A stretch of DNA of 64,000 nt. It comes from Paeniglutamicibacter kerguelensis. GTDB taxonomy: Bacteria; Actinomycetota; Actinomycetes; Actinomycetales; Micrococcaceae. Below the pieces are notes generated by a model. The model was not told the origin of the DNA and did no database searches. It worked only from the letters and a program-made list of their open reading frames with translations. The stretch's first letter is position 1; the number at the start of each line of letters is the position of its first letter. Below, in pieces: positions 1 through 9,281 of the stretch. Made by a program: the position numbers and the translations under genes. The stretch lies in the NCBI RefSeq assembly GCF_017876535.1, contig NZ_JAGIOF010000004.1, positions 62,001-126,000 on the forward strand, given 5' to 3'.

Positions 1-548
1 GGCAGGTGCGGGGTCAGCACCTCATAGTCACTGAAGGCCCGCACCTGCGGATCCCAGCTCCAGTTCGCGACGTTTCCTCCGTGCAGGAAAACGATGGTCT
101 GCGCGGCCTTGCCGTCGCGCCTGGCGCGCGTGGGGGCATGGAATTCCGGATATCCGCCCGGATCTCGATGCGCCTTGTCCGCCGGGGCCGCCGGTTCGAC
201 GACTGCGGTGGCGGGCGCTTCGGCATTGGGTGCTTCGGTCTTGGAAGCAGCCGGTGCGGCGGCGGGTTTGGCCGGCGACTTGGCTGGCTTCGGCACCCGG
301 GGCGGGCGTGCCGGCTTTTCCTTCGCCGCGTCCTTGGCGGCTGACGCGGTTTCGGCCGCGGCTTTCCCGGTTGACGTTTTCTCGGCGGCCGGCTGCCCGG
401 ACGCATTCTTCTCGCCGGCGGCCGTTGCCTTGCCGTCCGCTTTCACTTTGTCCCCGCCGTCGACGGGGGCCTGGGATTCCGGAACCGGGTCGACGAATTC
501 CTCGTCGGTTCCCGCGCCGCCGGCGATTGAATCGTTGTGCCGGCTCAT
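1..548 (-). CDS. alpha/beta hydrolase with disordered N-terminal arm (3' part cut by window edge)
   Basis: Partial gene; 182 codons are visible and the frame runs off the left edge. Residues 1 to about 140 are rich in Ala, Lys, Pro and Glu, with no predicted fold. A core then begins near residue 150 with a beta strand followed by an HGG turn (residues 156-158) and Trp-rich sequence, as in the first strand and oxyanion region of alpha/beta hydrolases. The catalytic Ser/Asp/His lie outside the window, so the substrate cannot be named. The ATG overlaps the stop of the PadR gene as ATGA, so the two are very likely translationally coupled. The charged arm could bind nucleic acid or envelope polymers (inference). 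The fold call rests on one short motif. Confidence 0.6.
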   Translation of the reverse strand, partial: MSRHNDSIAGGAGTDEEFVDPVPESQAPVDGGDKVKADGKATAAGEKNASGQPAAEKTSTGKAAAETASAAKDAAKEKPARPPRVPKPAKSPAKPAAAPAASKTEAPNAEAPATAVVEPAAPADKAHRDPGGYPEFHAPTRARRDGKAAQTIVFLHGGNVANWSWDPQVRAFSDYEVLTPHL

Positions 549-1072
549 GGCAGATGCTCCGAGACGGCTTCGAGCCATTCGAGTTCGGCCGCCGCATGGC
601 GGATGCCGTTATCGAGTGTTGCCGCCATCAGGAAGCTTCGGCGGTCCGCTGCTGCACGCATGTCGATGTCCTCACGTTGCGAAAGGTATTCGTCGAGCAA
701 ATTCCGGGTGGCCCGGCGCCTGGCCTCGATCAATTCCACCACGCCGTCGCGCTCGAGCTCGGCGGCAAAAAAGACCCTCGCCAGGAACGGTTCGCGCGGA
801 GCGTGCGCCGTGACGTCCGCTTCCAGCCACCGCACAAGGGTTTCTCGGCCAAGCTCCGTGATGTGGTGGACCTGCCGGTCGGGGTAGTTGCCCTGCTTGA
901 CCGTCAGGACCGTGGCGTGGCCGTCGTTGACCAATTGGGCCAGCGTTCGGTAGATCTGGGCCTTGTCCGCGTTCCAGAAATGGTTGATCGAGGAATCAAA
1001 GTGCTTCTTCAGCTCGTACCCGGTCATGGGTGCCAAACTCAGGAGCCCGAGGATCAAACGCGCGAGAATCAT
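545..1072 (-). CDS. PadR family transcriptional regulator
   Basis: About 175 aa. The N-terminal part is a PadR winged helix: a hydrophobic helix, then an MTGYELKKHFD segment and a TLAQLVNDG/beta-wing region around residues 40-65. The C-terminal half is charged and helical, as in Vir-type PadR dimerisation domains. An ATG at 1090 also opens the frame, but the one at 1072 has AGGA about 8 nt upstream and starts directly on the first PadR helix, so it is preferred. The stop overlaps the hydrolase start, suggesting that the regulator controls the hydrolase and itself. A GTATATAC palindrome at 1162-1169 lies upstream and could be part of the operator/promoter (inference). The effector is unknown. 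Confidence 0.85.
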   Translation of the reverse strand: MILARLILGLLSLAPMTGYELKKHFDSSINHFWNADKAQIYRTLAQLVNDGHATVLTVKQGNYPDRQVHHITELGRETLVRWLEADVTAHAPREPFLARVFFAAELERDGVVELIEARRRATRNLLDEYLSQREDIDMRAAADRRSFLMAATLDNGIRHAAAELEWLEAVSEHLP

Positions 1073-1175
1073 GCTTTCATCCTGACACATCCAGCTGGTG
1101 ATTCAACTCGTAGCCACGCAATCCGGAACTTGCCGCCCCTTGTCAGTTGGTCATATTGGGGGTATATACGGCGGA

Positions 1176-2978
1176 CTAGGAAGCACCCAGCGGCCAGATC
1201 ACCGGGACCAGGAACAACGCAACCACCGCGTACAGCACCATGACGGCAAGGCCGAACTTCCAGTAGTCCCCGAAGCGGTATCCGGCCGGCTGCATGATCA
1301 TCATGTTGGCCGGGGTTGCAACCGGGGTCAACAATGCCGCGGCGGAAGCCACGGAGACGCACATGAGGACCGCGATCGGGTTGATGCCCGACTCACCCGC
1401 GATCGACAGCGCAATGGGGATGATGATCAACGCGGTGGCGGTGTTGCTGATCAGTTGGCCGAGCACGGCCGTGACGGCGAAGATCGCGGCAAGCAAGAGC
1501 AGCGGCCCGGAGTCCCCGACGACCGAGATCATAGCCTCGGCGATCATCGTCGCGGTTCCGGTGGAGGTAATGGCCAGGGAGAGCGGAATCATGCCCGCGA
1601 CAAGGATCAGCGTCTGCCAGGCCATCGAACGGTGCGCCTGCCCGGGGGTGATGACCCGCAACAGGACCATGGCGATCGCAGCGAGCATTGCTGCGATCGG
1701 GGCGGGGACGACGTTGGTGGTCAGCATCAGGACCATGGCCCCGAGCACGACGAGCGCGGGCACCGCCCCGGGGCCCAGCGGAACGGCCTGGCGCCGCACG
1801 GCATCCGGGGAGTCGACGAGTATGACCTGGTGGTCGGCCGTGTGCTTGTCCAGGGCGGACCAGGTGCCCTGCAACAGCAGGGTGTCCCCCGCGTTAACGC
1901 TGGCGCGGCCGAGGGTCGACGGGTGCCCGGGCCGCTGGTGGGAGAGCACCACCAGTGCACCGCTCTCGGTAATCATGCCCGGGTACGCCTCGGTGCCAAC
2001 CAGGTCCGAGCGTGGCGGCACCACCACCTCGGCGACGCCGAAGGAGCTGCTGATCAGCCCACAAGTGGAATCCGCGGCCTGGATCAGGCCGTGGCGGGTC
2101 GCGAACGCGTCGATGATGCCCTGATCGCCGCGGACGATGACCTGGTCGCCCTCGGCAAGCAGCGGTGCGCTGCCGGGTTTCCCGGAGCGGTCCTGCACGC
2201 CGATCAGGAAGAGCCCCTCCGGGTGGTCGGCCAGCGGGTCCACGCTGGGCTGGCCGATGAGGCCGGACCCGGCCGGCACCTCCAGGCGGCTGAGCCCGTC
2301 GTTCCCTAGGTGGTAGCGCATCAGCGTTTCCCCGTGGGAGCTGAGGTCGCGCGTAAGCGTGTCCGGGTCCCGCCGCGGGATCAGCTTCGGACCCAGCCAG
2401 AGCGCCAGGCCGATGGTGCCGATGAGCAACGGCAGGCCCACCAGTCCGAATTCGAAGAAGCCGATGCCGCGGCCGGTGGAATCCAGTGCCGCCTCGAGGA
2501 TCAGGATGTTCACGGGCGATCCGGTGAGCACCAGCAGGGAACCGGCATGCGCGGCAAAGGCCATGGGCATCAGCAGCTGCGCGGGTTCGCGCCCCAGCCG
2601 CACGGCCAACACCACGACCATCGGCAGCAGCGCCGCCACGGAGCCGTTGACGCTGATGAAGGCTGTGAGCACCGCGGTGATGCCCATGGTCAGCACCAGC
2701 AGGCGGGTGCGGCTGGTGCCGGAGAAGCGGATCAGCAACCCGCCCAGCCAGGTGGTGATGCCGGCTGCGTCGATGGCCTCGGCGACAACAAAAAGCGCTG
2801 CAATCAGCACCACGGTTCCGCTGCCGAAGCCCGAGTAGGAGTCCTCTGCACTGACGATCCCGGTGCCGAAAAGCGCCAGGGCCACACCGAGCGCGACGAT
2901 CTCCACCGGAAGCTTGTTCCAGATGAACGCGGCAACGGCCAACGCAAGGATGACCAATGTGGTTGTGCTGTCGCTCAT
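1176..2978 (-). CDS. SLC13-type anion permease with RCK_C domains
   Basis: 600 aa integral membrane protein. Strongly hydrophobic segments fill residues 1-190 and about 400-600. The middle holds two hydrophilic repeats of about 80 residues that resemble TrkA-C/RCK_C ligand-binding domains (for example near residues 205-285 and 290-375). That order, membrane half, two RCK_C, membrane half, is typical of the SLC13/CitM-like permeases that carry sulfate, di- or tricarboxylates. A TGSPVNILIL segment near residue 150 matches the conserved SNT-type loop of the family (with G for the usual S/T). The start at 2978 (MSDSTTT) is chosen because upstream codons read as non-coding Arg/Cys-rich sequence. 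The substrate is not decidable. It may pair metabolically with pckG upstream if it imports C4 acids (inference). Confidence 0.85.
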   Translation of the reverse strand: MSDSTTTLVILALAVAAFIWNKLPVEIVALGVALALFGTGIVSAEDSYSGFGSGTVVLIAALFVVAEAIDAAGITTWLGGLLIRFSGTSRTRLLVLTMGITAVLTAFISVNGSVAALLPMVVVLAVRLGREPAQLLMPMAFAAHAGSLLVLTGSPVNILILEAALDSTGRGIGFFEFGLVGLPLLIGTIGLALWLGPKLIPRRDPDTLTRDLSSHGETLMRYHLGNDGLSRLEVPAGSGLIGQPSVDPLADHPEGLFLIGVQDRSGKPGSAPLLAEGDQVIVRGDQGIIDAFATRHGLIQAADSTCGLISSSFGVAEVVVPPRSDLVGTEAYPGMITESGALVVLSHQRPGHPSTLGRASVNAGDTLLLQGTWSALDKHTADHQVILVDSPDAVRRQAVPLGPGAVPALVVLGAMVLMLTTNVVPAPIAAMLAAIAMVLLRVITPGQAHRSMAWQTLILVAGMIPLSLAITSTGTATMIAEAMISVVGDSGPLLLLAAIFAVTAVLGQLISNTATALIIIPIALSIAGESGINPIAVLMCVSVASAAALLTPVATPANMMIMQPAGYRFGDYWKFGLAVMVLYAVVALFLVPVIWPLGAS

Positions 2979-3040
2979 GGGGCAAACCCTAATACACGCC
3001 CGCCGGTTCGCGGAGCCTTGCCGGGCCGGGGAACAAGAAC

Positions 3041-3082
3041 GGCGGGCCGGGGTGCGGAAACCAATCCGCACCCCGGCCCGCC
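3041..3082 (-). terminator. Hairpin terminator behind pckG
   Basis: A perfect 18-bp inverted repeat (3041-3058 with 3065-3082) encloses a 6-nt loop, directly after the pckG stop and before the start of the permease gene. There is no T-run, as is usual for actinobacterial terminators. Confidence 0.8.
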
Positions 3083-3104
3083 GGGCGATGCCTACATACC
3101 TGGA

Positions 3105-4934
3105 CTAGGCGCCCAGGCGTTCCCTCAGTCCGTCGAGTTCGGCCTGCAGGGAATCCGGCAGGGCATCACCGAAGTTGGCGTACCATTCCTCGATGCTGGC
3201 CAGCTCGGTGATCCATTCGTCCTTGTCGACGGTGACAGCGGCCTCGACCTCGGCCGGGGTCATGTCCAGGCCGGTCAGGTCCACGGAGTCGCCGGTCGGA
3301 ACGTAGCCGATCGGGGTCTCGCGGGCGTCGGCCTTGCCCTCGATACGATCGATGGCCCACTTCAGCACGCGGGAGTTGTCCCCGAAGCCCGGCCAGGCGA
3401 ACCCGCCCTCGGCGTTGCGTCGGAACCAGTTGACCAGGAAGATCTTGGGCAGGCGCGCCGGGTTGGCCTTGCCCTCGATGGAATCCCAGTGGTTCAGGTA
3501 GTCGCCGGCGTTGTAGCCGATGAACGGCAGCATGGCCATCGGGTCGCGGCGGACAACGCCCACGGCACCGGCAGCGGCTGCGGTGGTTTCCGAGGACAGG
3601 GTCGAACCCATGAAGATGCCGTTGGTCCAGCTACGGGCTTCGGTGACCAGCGGGATGGTGGTCTTGCGGCGGCCGCCGAAGAGGATGGCGTGGATTTCCA
3701 CGCCTTCCGGGTTGTAGTACTCCGGGGAAAGCATGTCGATCTGGTCGATCGGCGTGCAGAAGCGGGAGTTCGGGTGTGCCGCAACACGGCCGGAATCCGG
3801 GGTCCAGTCGTTGCCCAGCCAGTCAGTCAGGTGCGCAGGCGCCTGGTCCGTCATGCCTTCCCACCAAACGCCACCGTCATCGGTGAGCGCAACGTTGGTG
3901 AAGATGGAGTTGCCCTTGGTGATGGCGCGCATGGCGTTGGGGTTGGTGGACCAGCCGGTGCCCGGGGCGACGCCGAAGAGGCCGTATTCCGGGTTGACGC
4001 CGCGAAGCTCGCCTTCCTTGCCGATGCGCATCCAGTTGATGTCATCGCCCAGGGTCTCGGCCTTCCATCCCTCGATGGTCGGATCCAGCAGGGCCAGGTT
4101 GGTCTTACCGCAAGCCGACGGGAAAGCGGCCGCCACGTTGTAGCTCTTGCCTTCCGGGTTGGTCAGCTTGAGGATGAGCATGTGCTCGGCAAGCCAGCCT
4201 TCGTCGCGGGCCATGACCGAGGCGATGCGCAGGGCGTAGCACTTCTTGCCCAGCAGGGCGTTTCCGCCGTAGCCCGAACCGTAGGACCAGATGGAGCGCT
4301 CTTCGGGGAAGTGCACGATCCACTTGTCCTCGTTGCACGGCCAGGCGACATCCTCGTCGCCCGGGGCCAGCGGGGCACCCACGGTGTGCAGCGCAGGAAC
4401 GAAGAAGGCGTCCTCGGCTTCCATCTTGCGCAGCACATCGTTGCCGATGCGGGCCATGATGCGCATGGAAGTGACAACATAGGCCGAGTCCGAAATCTCA
4501 ACACCGTACTGTGGCTGCTCGGCGTCGAGCGGGCCCATCACGAACGGGATGACATACATGGTGCGGCCACGCATGGAGCCGTCGAAAAGCCCGTTGAGCT
4601 TTTCCTTCATGACCGCCGGGGCCATCCAGTTGTTGGTGAAGCCGGCGTCGTGCTCGTTTTCCGAGCAGATGAAGGTGCGTTCCTCGACGCGGGCAACGTC
4701 CTTGGGATCGGAGAATGCAGCGAAGGAATTCGGGAACGATTCGTGCGTGAGCTTCTTCAGGGTGCCTGCAGCAACGAGTTCGGCGGTCAGTCGATCGTTC
4801 TCTTCCTGCGTGCCATCTACCCAATAGACATGGTCAGGCTGCGTCAGTTCCGCAACTTCCTGCACCCAAGCTGCCAGCTTTGAATGCGTAGTCGGTGCTG
4901 CATCGATGACCTTCTGGTCCGAGCTCTCGCTCAT
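3105..4934 (-). CDS. pckG: Phosphoenolpyruvate carboxykinase (GTP)
   Basis: 609 aa, the usual length for the GTP-dependent enzyme, which converts oxaloacetate and GTP to PEP and CO2 in gluconeogenesis (cytosolic). The hallmark P-loop/active Cys motif FPSACGKTN is at residues 271-279, and the protein reads as full-length without gaps. Start 4934 (MSESSDQK) is chosen because GGAGG lies 8 nt upstream; in-frame ATGs at 4940 and 4949 overlap that Shine-Dalgarno and are less likely. It is transcribed alone, closed by a strong hairpin. A GTGA-N6-TCAC site at 5096-5109 upstream resembles a CRP/GlxR-type operator, which would fit carbon-source control, but such an 8-base match is expected about once by chance in a window of this size. 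Confidence 0.97.
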   Translation of the reverse strand: MSESSDQKVIDAAPTTHSKLAAWVQEVAELTQPDHVYWVDGTQEENDRLTAELVAAGTLKKLTHESFPNSFAAFSDPKDVARVEERTFICSENEHDAGFTNNWMAPAVMKEKLNGLFDGSMRGRTMYVIPFVMGPLDAEQPQYGVEISDSAYVVTSMRIMARIGNDVLRKMEAEDAFFVPALHTVGAPLAPGDEDVAWPCNEDKWIVHFPEERSIWSYGSGYGGNALLGKKCYALRIASVMARDEGWLAEHMLILKLTNPEGKSYNVAAAFPSACGKTNLALLDPTIEGWKAETLGDDINWMRIGKEGELRGVNPEYGLFGVAPGTGWSTNPNAMRAITKGNSIFTNVALTDDGGVWWEGMTDQAPAHLTDWLGNDWTPDSGRVAAHPNSRFCTPIDQIDMLSPEYYNPEGVEIHAILFGGRRKTTIPLVTEARSWTNGIFMGSTLSSETTAAAAGAVGVVRRDPMAMLPFIGYNAGDYLNHWDSIEGKANPARLPKIFLVNWFRRNAEGGFAWPGFGDNSRVLKWAIDRIEGKADARETPIGYVPTGDSVDLTGLDMTPAEVEAAVTVDKDEWITELASIEEWYANFGDALPDSLQAELDGLRERLGA

Positions 4935-5095
4935 GTCCATTCCCTCCATTGGGCTGAATTTGCAATAAGTCGATGCTAGGTTGCCGACCAAAATAAGTCC
5001 TGTGACTCAGGTCGCCAAAATTCATGGAACAGGGTTACGCTCAAACCAAAACCGCTATTTTTCGGGACTTCGGTCCCGGCAAGTCCAGATCTTAA

Positions 5096-5109
5096 GTGAC
5101 GAAGGTCAC
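5096..5109. promoter_or_regulatory. CRP/GlxR-like palindrome upstream of pckG
   Basis: GTGA-CGAAGG-TCAC, matching the core of the CRP-family consensus GTGA-N6-TCAC. It lies between the divergent pckG and tRNA-Arg genes. Nearby at 5063-5078 is a 6-bp hairpin with a TTCG loop that is not followed by a T-run in either direction. Confidence 0.35.
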
Positions 5110-5239
5110 GTAGACCGGTATACCTCAACATTTGAGACACTGCGCAATCACTGGCCCGAGCCTTTCGATTTTGCGTGAGCCGGAATCGTCTGTATAGTTG
5201 TTCGAGGTCGAGCCGTGAGGCACGGACCGAATTGAATAT

Positions 5240-5316
<77 letters not shown>

Positions 5317-5319
5317 ACA

Positions 5320-5349
5320 AGAAAAGCCACGAGAAATCGTGGCTTTTCT
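5320..5349 (+). terminator. Terminator of tRNA-Arg copy 1
   Basis: A 13-bp hairpin (AGAAAAGCCACGA with its complement, GAAA loop) whose 3' arm contains TTTT, starting 3 nt after the CCA end. Confidence 0.9.
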
Positions 5350-5430
5350 GCTTTTGGTTTCCGTTTGCCCGCTTCGGGTCGTGAAGGGCTCCGTCGATAT
5401 CGCCGAACCCGCGCGATTGGCGGCCGCGCC

Positions 5431-5949
5431 TCAGGGCCTCGGCCCGAGGACCAGTCCGTCGATGCTTTCCAGCGGAACGGGGCCGTAGTCGCGCGAATCG
5501 ATGGATCGCTCCCGGTTGTCGCCCATGACAAAAACGGTCCCGGCGGGAACCTCGGTGCGCGGATAGTAGGTTCCGTCGATCGTGGCCAAGTCAACGAACG
5601 GCTCGTTCACGGGGGACGAATCGACATACAGCACGGCGTCCTGGACCTCGATTTGCTGTCCTCCGACGGCCACCACTCGCTTGATCACGGGCGTGCCGTC
5701 CGCCGGGGACGGGAAGACCACCAGATCACCGGAATGCACGCCGGAGAGTTCCGGCCCCGGCTTGAAGACAAACACCAGACTGCCGGCACCGACCGTGGGT
5801 TCCATGCTGTCCGATTCCACGGCGACCGGCTCCAGGATCCAGAGCCGGCACGACAAGGCAAGGAGCACCGCGAGGACGACGGCAACAGCCTTTCCCCGCC
5901 GCCGGGGAAGAGCCCGCGCGCCGGGGCGGTCCGTCCTGGCCGCGCTCAC
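5431..5949 (-). CDS. lepB: Type I signal peptidase
   Basis: 172 aa with one N-terminal membrane helix (about residues 20-38). The Ser/Lys dyad is visible: Ser48 in SDSMEPT and Lys90 in the KRVVAVGG box. Box E, GDNRERSIDSRDYGPV, is at residues 143-158. All catalytic boxes are intact, so it should cleave Sec or Tat signal peptides outside the membrane. The GTG start overlaps the stop of the multicopper oxidase gene (GTGA), indicating translational coupling. It is therefore likely a dedicated peptidase for the oxidase next door, rather than the housekeeping LepB, which usually sits near rplS (inference from context). It lies just inside the left tRNA-Arg repeat. Confidence 0.93.
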   Translation of the reverse strand: MSAARTDRPGARALPRRRGKAVAVVLAVLLALSCRLWILEPVAVESDSMEPTVGAGSLVFVFKPGPELSGVHSGDLVVFPSPADGTPVIKRVVAVGGQQIEVQDAVLYVDSSPVNEPFVDLATIDGTYYPRTEVPAGTVFVMGDNRERSIDSRDYGPVPLESIDGLVLGPRP

Positions 5950-7577
5950 GCCGGCCCTGTTTCCGGGTCCAGCTTGGCCGGCGCGGCCAAGATCGGATCA
6001 TTGACGTCGGGATCATTCACGCCCAGGCCCACCCGGAACTGGAACATCATGGAGTGGTCCTCGTGGACGAGGTTGTGGCAGTGCACCATGTAACGGCCCT
6101 TGTGCGGACCGAATTGCATGATCACCTGGATCTTCTCGTTTTCTCCGACGTACATCACATCCTTCGGCCCCCGTTCCCAGGCCGCGGGTGGCTTGCCGTT
6201 GCGGCTCAGGATCTGGAAATCAATCAGGTGGATGTGGATGGGATGGAACCAGCCGCCGGACTTGTTCTCGAGTTCCCAGATTTCCACGGCGCCCAGCTTG
6301 GGGTCCGCGCCGGCGAGCTTGAAGTTGCTGGCGATGACGTCTTCCCAGGTCATGCTGCTGATGTTCCACGGCCCGTCCTCGTCGCCCCGCTGCACCCTGA
6401 ACTGGCGTTTTTTGACCGCGTCGTTCTTGGTCAGCCGCATCACGTGGCTGTCCACCAGCGTGGTGGGGATGTAGTTCCACTTCGGGTCCAGCTTCATCTC
6501 CTTCTCGCTAGGCGGCGCGACGACTTCGAAGGCCATGATCTTGTTCGTGTTGTCGAAGTCCCGGTTGTTTTCGTTCGACAGGTTCCGCAATTCGATCCGT
6601 TGGCCCGGCTTGTACTTGCTGAAGTCGATCAGCACCTCGTACCGTTCGGCCGATCCGTGGCGCCAGTACTTGACGGCCTGGGTCGTCGGCATCAGCCCGC
6701 CGTCGGTGGCGACCACATAGACAGGGTCCCCCGTGCTGAGCGTCGGCCTGTACGAGCGCGAGACCGAGGCGTTGAGGACCCGGAAGCGGTAAACCCGGGG
6801 CTGGACCTTCATCAGCGGCCAGGGCCTGCCGTTGACCAGGACCACGTCGCCCCAGAGGCCTGAACGGTTCCGGTCGTCGTAGCCAAGGCTGCCGTTCGCT
6901 GCGAACATCGCGTCACTGATCACAATGGGAACGTCAAAGGCTCCCTGCGGCAGTAGCGCCCGCTCCGCCTTGTCATGCATGATGTACATCGCCGCGAGGC
7001 CGGAATAGACATTCTGGGCAGTGAAATGGACGCCGTGGTCGTGGTACCAGAGCGTGCGGGCAGGCTGGAAGTTCGGGTAGAAATAGTCCTTGTAGAACCC
7101 GGGCAAAGTCACATCGCTGGCATAGCCGTCATACTGCGGCAGTGATGCCGAGCCGTGCAGGTGGGTGGAAGTCGCAAGCAGATGGCCGAGCGTCGGGTGG
7201 TTTTTCGGCAGCTGGTTGCGCATGTGCACCATTGAGCGGGTGCCTTGTTCCAGCTCGATGGTGGGGCCGGGGAAGATGCCGTTGAATCCGAGGATGTTGG
7301 TAGTCTTCCGCGGCAAGATCTGCGCGGAGGCCTGGCGCATGGTGATCCGATAATGGTTCACCTTGGCGCCGTCGGGGTCCGTCGTGACGTACTGCGGTGT
7401 CAAGACCGGCGGCCGGACGAAAGCGGCCGCATACGGCCTGGGCATGTCACTGTCCTTCAATTGGCTCGCGGACTTCGCAGAAACCGTGGAAATCGGCACC
7501 GTCACCAGACCTGCACCGATAATTCCAAGACCCCCAAGCCCTCCAAATTTGATGAGTTCCCGCCTTGATACTGACAT
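5946..7577 (-). CDS. Multicopper oxidase, Tat-exported (CotA/phenoxazinone synthase type)
   Basis: 543 aa. The N-terminus has a twin-arginine motif (SRRELIK, residues 4-10), a hydrophobic segment and an Ala-x-Ala region near residue 34, indicating export in folded, copper-loaded form. Copper ligands are in the standard order: HLHG (139-142), WYHDHGVH (177-184), HPIHIHL (about 445-451) and HCHNLVHEDHSMM (about 499-511). The last motif belongs to the CotA/bilirubin oxidase/phenoxazinone synthase branch rather than two-domain laccases. It oxidises phenols, metals or pigments with reduction of O2 to water; the actual substrate is unknown. It overlaps lepB downstream and follows a membrane-anchored protein gene, so the three look like one transcription unit. 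Confidence 0.93.
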   Translation of the reverse strand: MSVSRRELIKFGGLGGLGIIGAGLVTVPISTVSAKSASQLKDSDMPRPYAAAFVRPPVLTPQYVTTDPDGAKVNHYRITMRQASAQILPRKTTNILGFNGIFPGPTIELEQGTRSMVHMRNQLPKNHPTLGHLLATSTHLHGSASLPQYDGYASDVTLPGFYKDYFYPNFQPARTLWYHDHGVHFTAQNVYSGLAAMYIMHDKAERALLPQGAFDVPIVISDAMFAANGSLGYDDRNRSGLWGDVVLVNGRPWPLMKVQPRVYRFRVLNASVSRSYRPTLSTGDPVYVVATDGGLMPTTQAVKYWRHGSAERYEVLIDFSKYKPGQRIELRNLSNENNRDFDNTNKIMAFEVVAPPSEKEMKLDPKWNYIPTTLVDSHVMRLTKNDAVKKRQFRVQRGDEDGPWNISSMTWEDVIASNFKLAGADPKLGAVEIWELENKSGGWFHPIHIHLIDFQILSRNGKPPAAWERGPKDVMYVGENEKIQVIMQFGPHKGRYMVHCHNLVHEDHSMMFQFRVGLGVNDPDVNDPILAAPAKLDPETGPA

Positions 7578-7626
7578 TTCGAGTCACCTCCCAATAGCTG
7601 ACTGGTCTTTCGTGAAACGCAGGCGA

Positions 7627-8166
7627 TCAGCCACCGGAATGGTGTTCCTTGCCGAGCGAGAGCCTGCTGCCGGTTGGGCCTTCGAGAACCAGGGCAATCG
7701 CCTTGTTTGGCAGTTCGAAAACCATCGTGGCACTGACCGATTCACCTTCGTCCACGAGTGTGGATTCGGGAGACGACCACAGCGGGCCGGGCCGACCGGA
7801 GCCGAGTCCGTCGACGATGAAGCCCGCCGGATCCAGCCGCAGTCCGCCCGGCTCCATGGCCGTGAACTGCACCTCGATCCGCACCCGGTGGGCCCCCTTC
7901 TGGACACCCTGCTGGAGGGCGGCGACAGGAGAGGGCGACTGCCATCCATCCAATTCAACCGGGACAACGCCGGTGATCATCGCGATGCCGCCGGGAACCT
8001 CCCCCGGAGCCCCCAACTGCACGCTTGGCTTGGCCTCGGCCGTGGCGAACAGGTAGCCGAGCCCGATGGCGAGTATGCACAAAAATGCAAGGGGGATGAA
8101 GATAAAGCGCCGCCGCCGGATCCTTGCAGGCCGGGTCTTGTGTTCCACACCAGTTCCCATGCCCAT
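7627..8166 (-). CDS. Membrane-anchored extracytoplasmic protein, unknown function
   Basis: About 179 aa. Basic N-terminus (RPARIRRRR), one membrane helix (about residues 18-40), then an extracytoplasmic domain of about 135 residues with alternating hydrophobic strands (VRIEVQFTAM, ATMVFELPNK) that look like a small beta sandwich. No enzyme motif and no lipobox are visible. The start is uncertain: ATG codons at 8166, 8160 and 8178 are all possible, and 8166 has GGAA just upstream. It ends about 50 bp before the multicopper oxidase on the same strand, so it is probably co-transcribed and may hold, deliver copper to, or recruit the oxidase at the membrane (inference). I do not recognise the family. 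Confidence 0.7.
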   Translation of the reverse strand: MGMGTGVEHKTRPARIRRRRFIFIPLAFLCILAIGLGYLFATAEAKPSVQLGAPGEVPGGIAMITGVVPVELDGWQSPSPVAALQQGVQKGAHRVRIEVQFTAMEPGGLRLDPAGFIVDGLGSGRPGPLWSSPESTLVDEGESVSATMVFELPNKAIALVLEGPTGSRLSLGKEHHSGG

Positions 8167-8499
8167 GATTTTCCGCATACGACCTTGGGGAAACCATGTT
8201 TGCCTTGACCTGCGGGAGGATCGCTGGCGGGCCAGATAGCATCCGGTGCATGCCGTTGAAAACATCCCGAGTCCGGGGAATCAGTCGGCTCAAGAAGCGT
8301 CGTGGTCCTCGTGGACGACGAACACATTCCCCGGCCGCGGCACCGATGTGTTCCATGCTGCGGGGCACGGCGTTCGGGATGCACAGGACGCCATAGGCGA
8401 GCCAGATGACAACGCCGGTCCAGACCCGCGGTCGAATGCGCGGCCCGGCGGCGCGGCGATCTGTCCTGGAGTCCCGCTTCCGCGCGCCCTTGATGGCGC
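8167..8499. other. Gap without a confident gene
   Basis: About 330 bp between the membrane-anchored protein and the terminator of the next gene. On the minus strand one frame contains a hydrophobic stretch around 8395-8440 and another a short tail ending in VHEDHDAS, but no start, ribosome site or continuous frame joins them. It may be promoter DNA or a decayed membrane-protein gene. Confidence 0.4.
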
Positions 8500-8539
8500 G
8501 GTACCTGCTGTCCTTCGGGAACGAAGGACAGCAGGTACC
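8500..8539 (-). terminator. Hairpin terminator behind the ICMT-like gene
   Basis: A perfect 17-bp inverted repeat (8500-8516 with 8523-8539), loop GGGAAC, 8 nt after the stop of the methyltransferase-like gene. Confidence 0.85.
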
Positions 8540-8547
8540 TTGTGCCG

Positions 8548-9165
8548 CTACCAGATCCCGGGCAGCAATCGCTTCGTACGGGACATGTACTGCGCATAGG
8601 GATCGCCCAGCTTGGCAAGCAGGGCCGCTTCCTCAACGTGGATGCGGAAGACCAAGCCAACCAACGGAAGAACGATGAGAACGAGCAGAGAAAGCCAGTT
8701 TCCGAGCGCCAGGCCCATTCCGGCGAACGCAACGATCAAGCCGGTGTAGCTCGGGTGGCGAACACGCCTGTATGGGCCGGAGGTTACGACGTGCTGGCCC
8801 GCCACCACGCGGACATCCGCGGTAAAGAAGTGTCCCAGCGTCCTGATCGCCCACAGCCTGAACAGCGACCCGGCAACCATGACGACGATCCCCAGGATGA
8901 ACACGGACCACCTGGTGACGGGGCTGTCAGGCGCGATCGTGGCTGCCAACACCTTGTTGGAAACTGGAAAACCAATGCCGAACCCCAGGGCAGTCGTCAG
9001 CGCGACGACCAGCAACGACCCTCGGTCCAGCGCGGGCTCCCGCAATGTGCTGGCTCCACCCCACCAACCCGCGCCTCCCATTTGAAGGTTGACCAAGACA
9101 AAGCCGGCGAACGCCGCCGCGAAGACCGTAGCGGCAGGCAACGACTCGAACGGTAGCGGTTTCAT
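8548..9165 (-). CDS. Isoprenylcysteine carboxyl methyltransferase-like integral membrane protein
   Basis: 205 aa with about five hydrophobic segments. The C-terminal half carries the ICMT/PEMT signature: GPYRRVRHPSYTG (about residues 132-144) followed by a membrane hairpin, then EE..L...GDPYAQYMSRTKRLLP near the end. These residues bind S-adenosylmethionine in the family. Bacterial members methylate lipids or small molecules, and the substrate here is unknown. A GAGGGGG Shine-Dalgarno precedes the ATG by about 9 nt. It is a separate unit closed by its own hairpin, inside the tRNA-Arg-bounded segment. Confidence 0.85.
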   Translation of the reverse strand: MKPLPFESLPAATVFAAAFAGFVLVNLQMGGAGWWGGASTLREPALDRGSLLVVALTTALGFGIGFPVSNKVLAATIAPDSPVTRWSVFILGIVVMVAGSLFRLWAIRTLGHFFTADVRVVAGQHVVTSGPYRRVRHPSYTGLIVAFAGMGLALGNWLSLLVLIVLPLVGLVFRIHVEEAALLAKLGDPYAQYMSRTKRLLPGIW

Positions 9166-9281
9166 TCGGTTTACCCCCTCTCATTGGCGGGCAGCCGCAT
9201 CATGATTGCGGTCATTTTTCAGTGTGGCACGCCCTGATTGGCAGGGGGAAGCGGCCCCCTCGACGTGGCCACGGTTTTCCC

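Noticed and set aside
2310..4883. 857-codon plus-strand frame across the permease and pckG
   Set aside because: It covers two genes and a terminator with His/Gln/Gly-rich shadow composition.
5063..5078. UUCG hairpin between pckG and tRNA-Arg as a terminator
   Set aside because: No T-run follows on either strand and no gene ends there; at most a leader structure.
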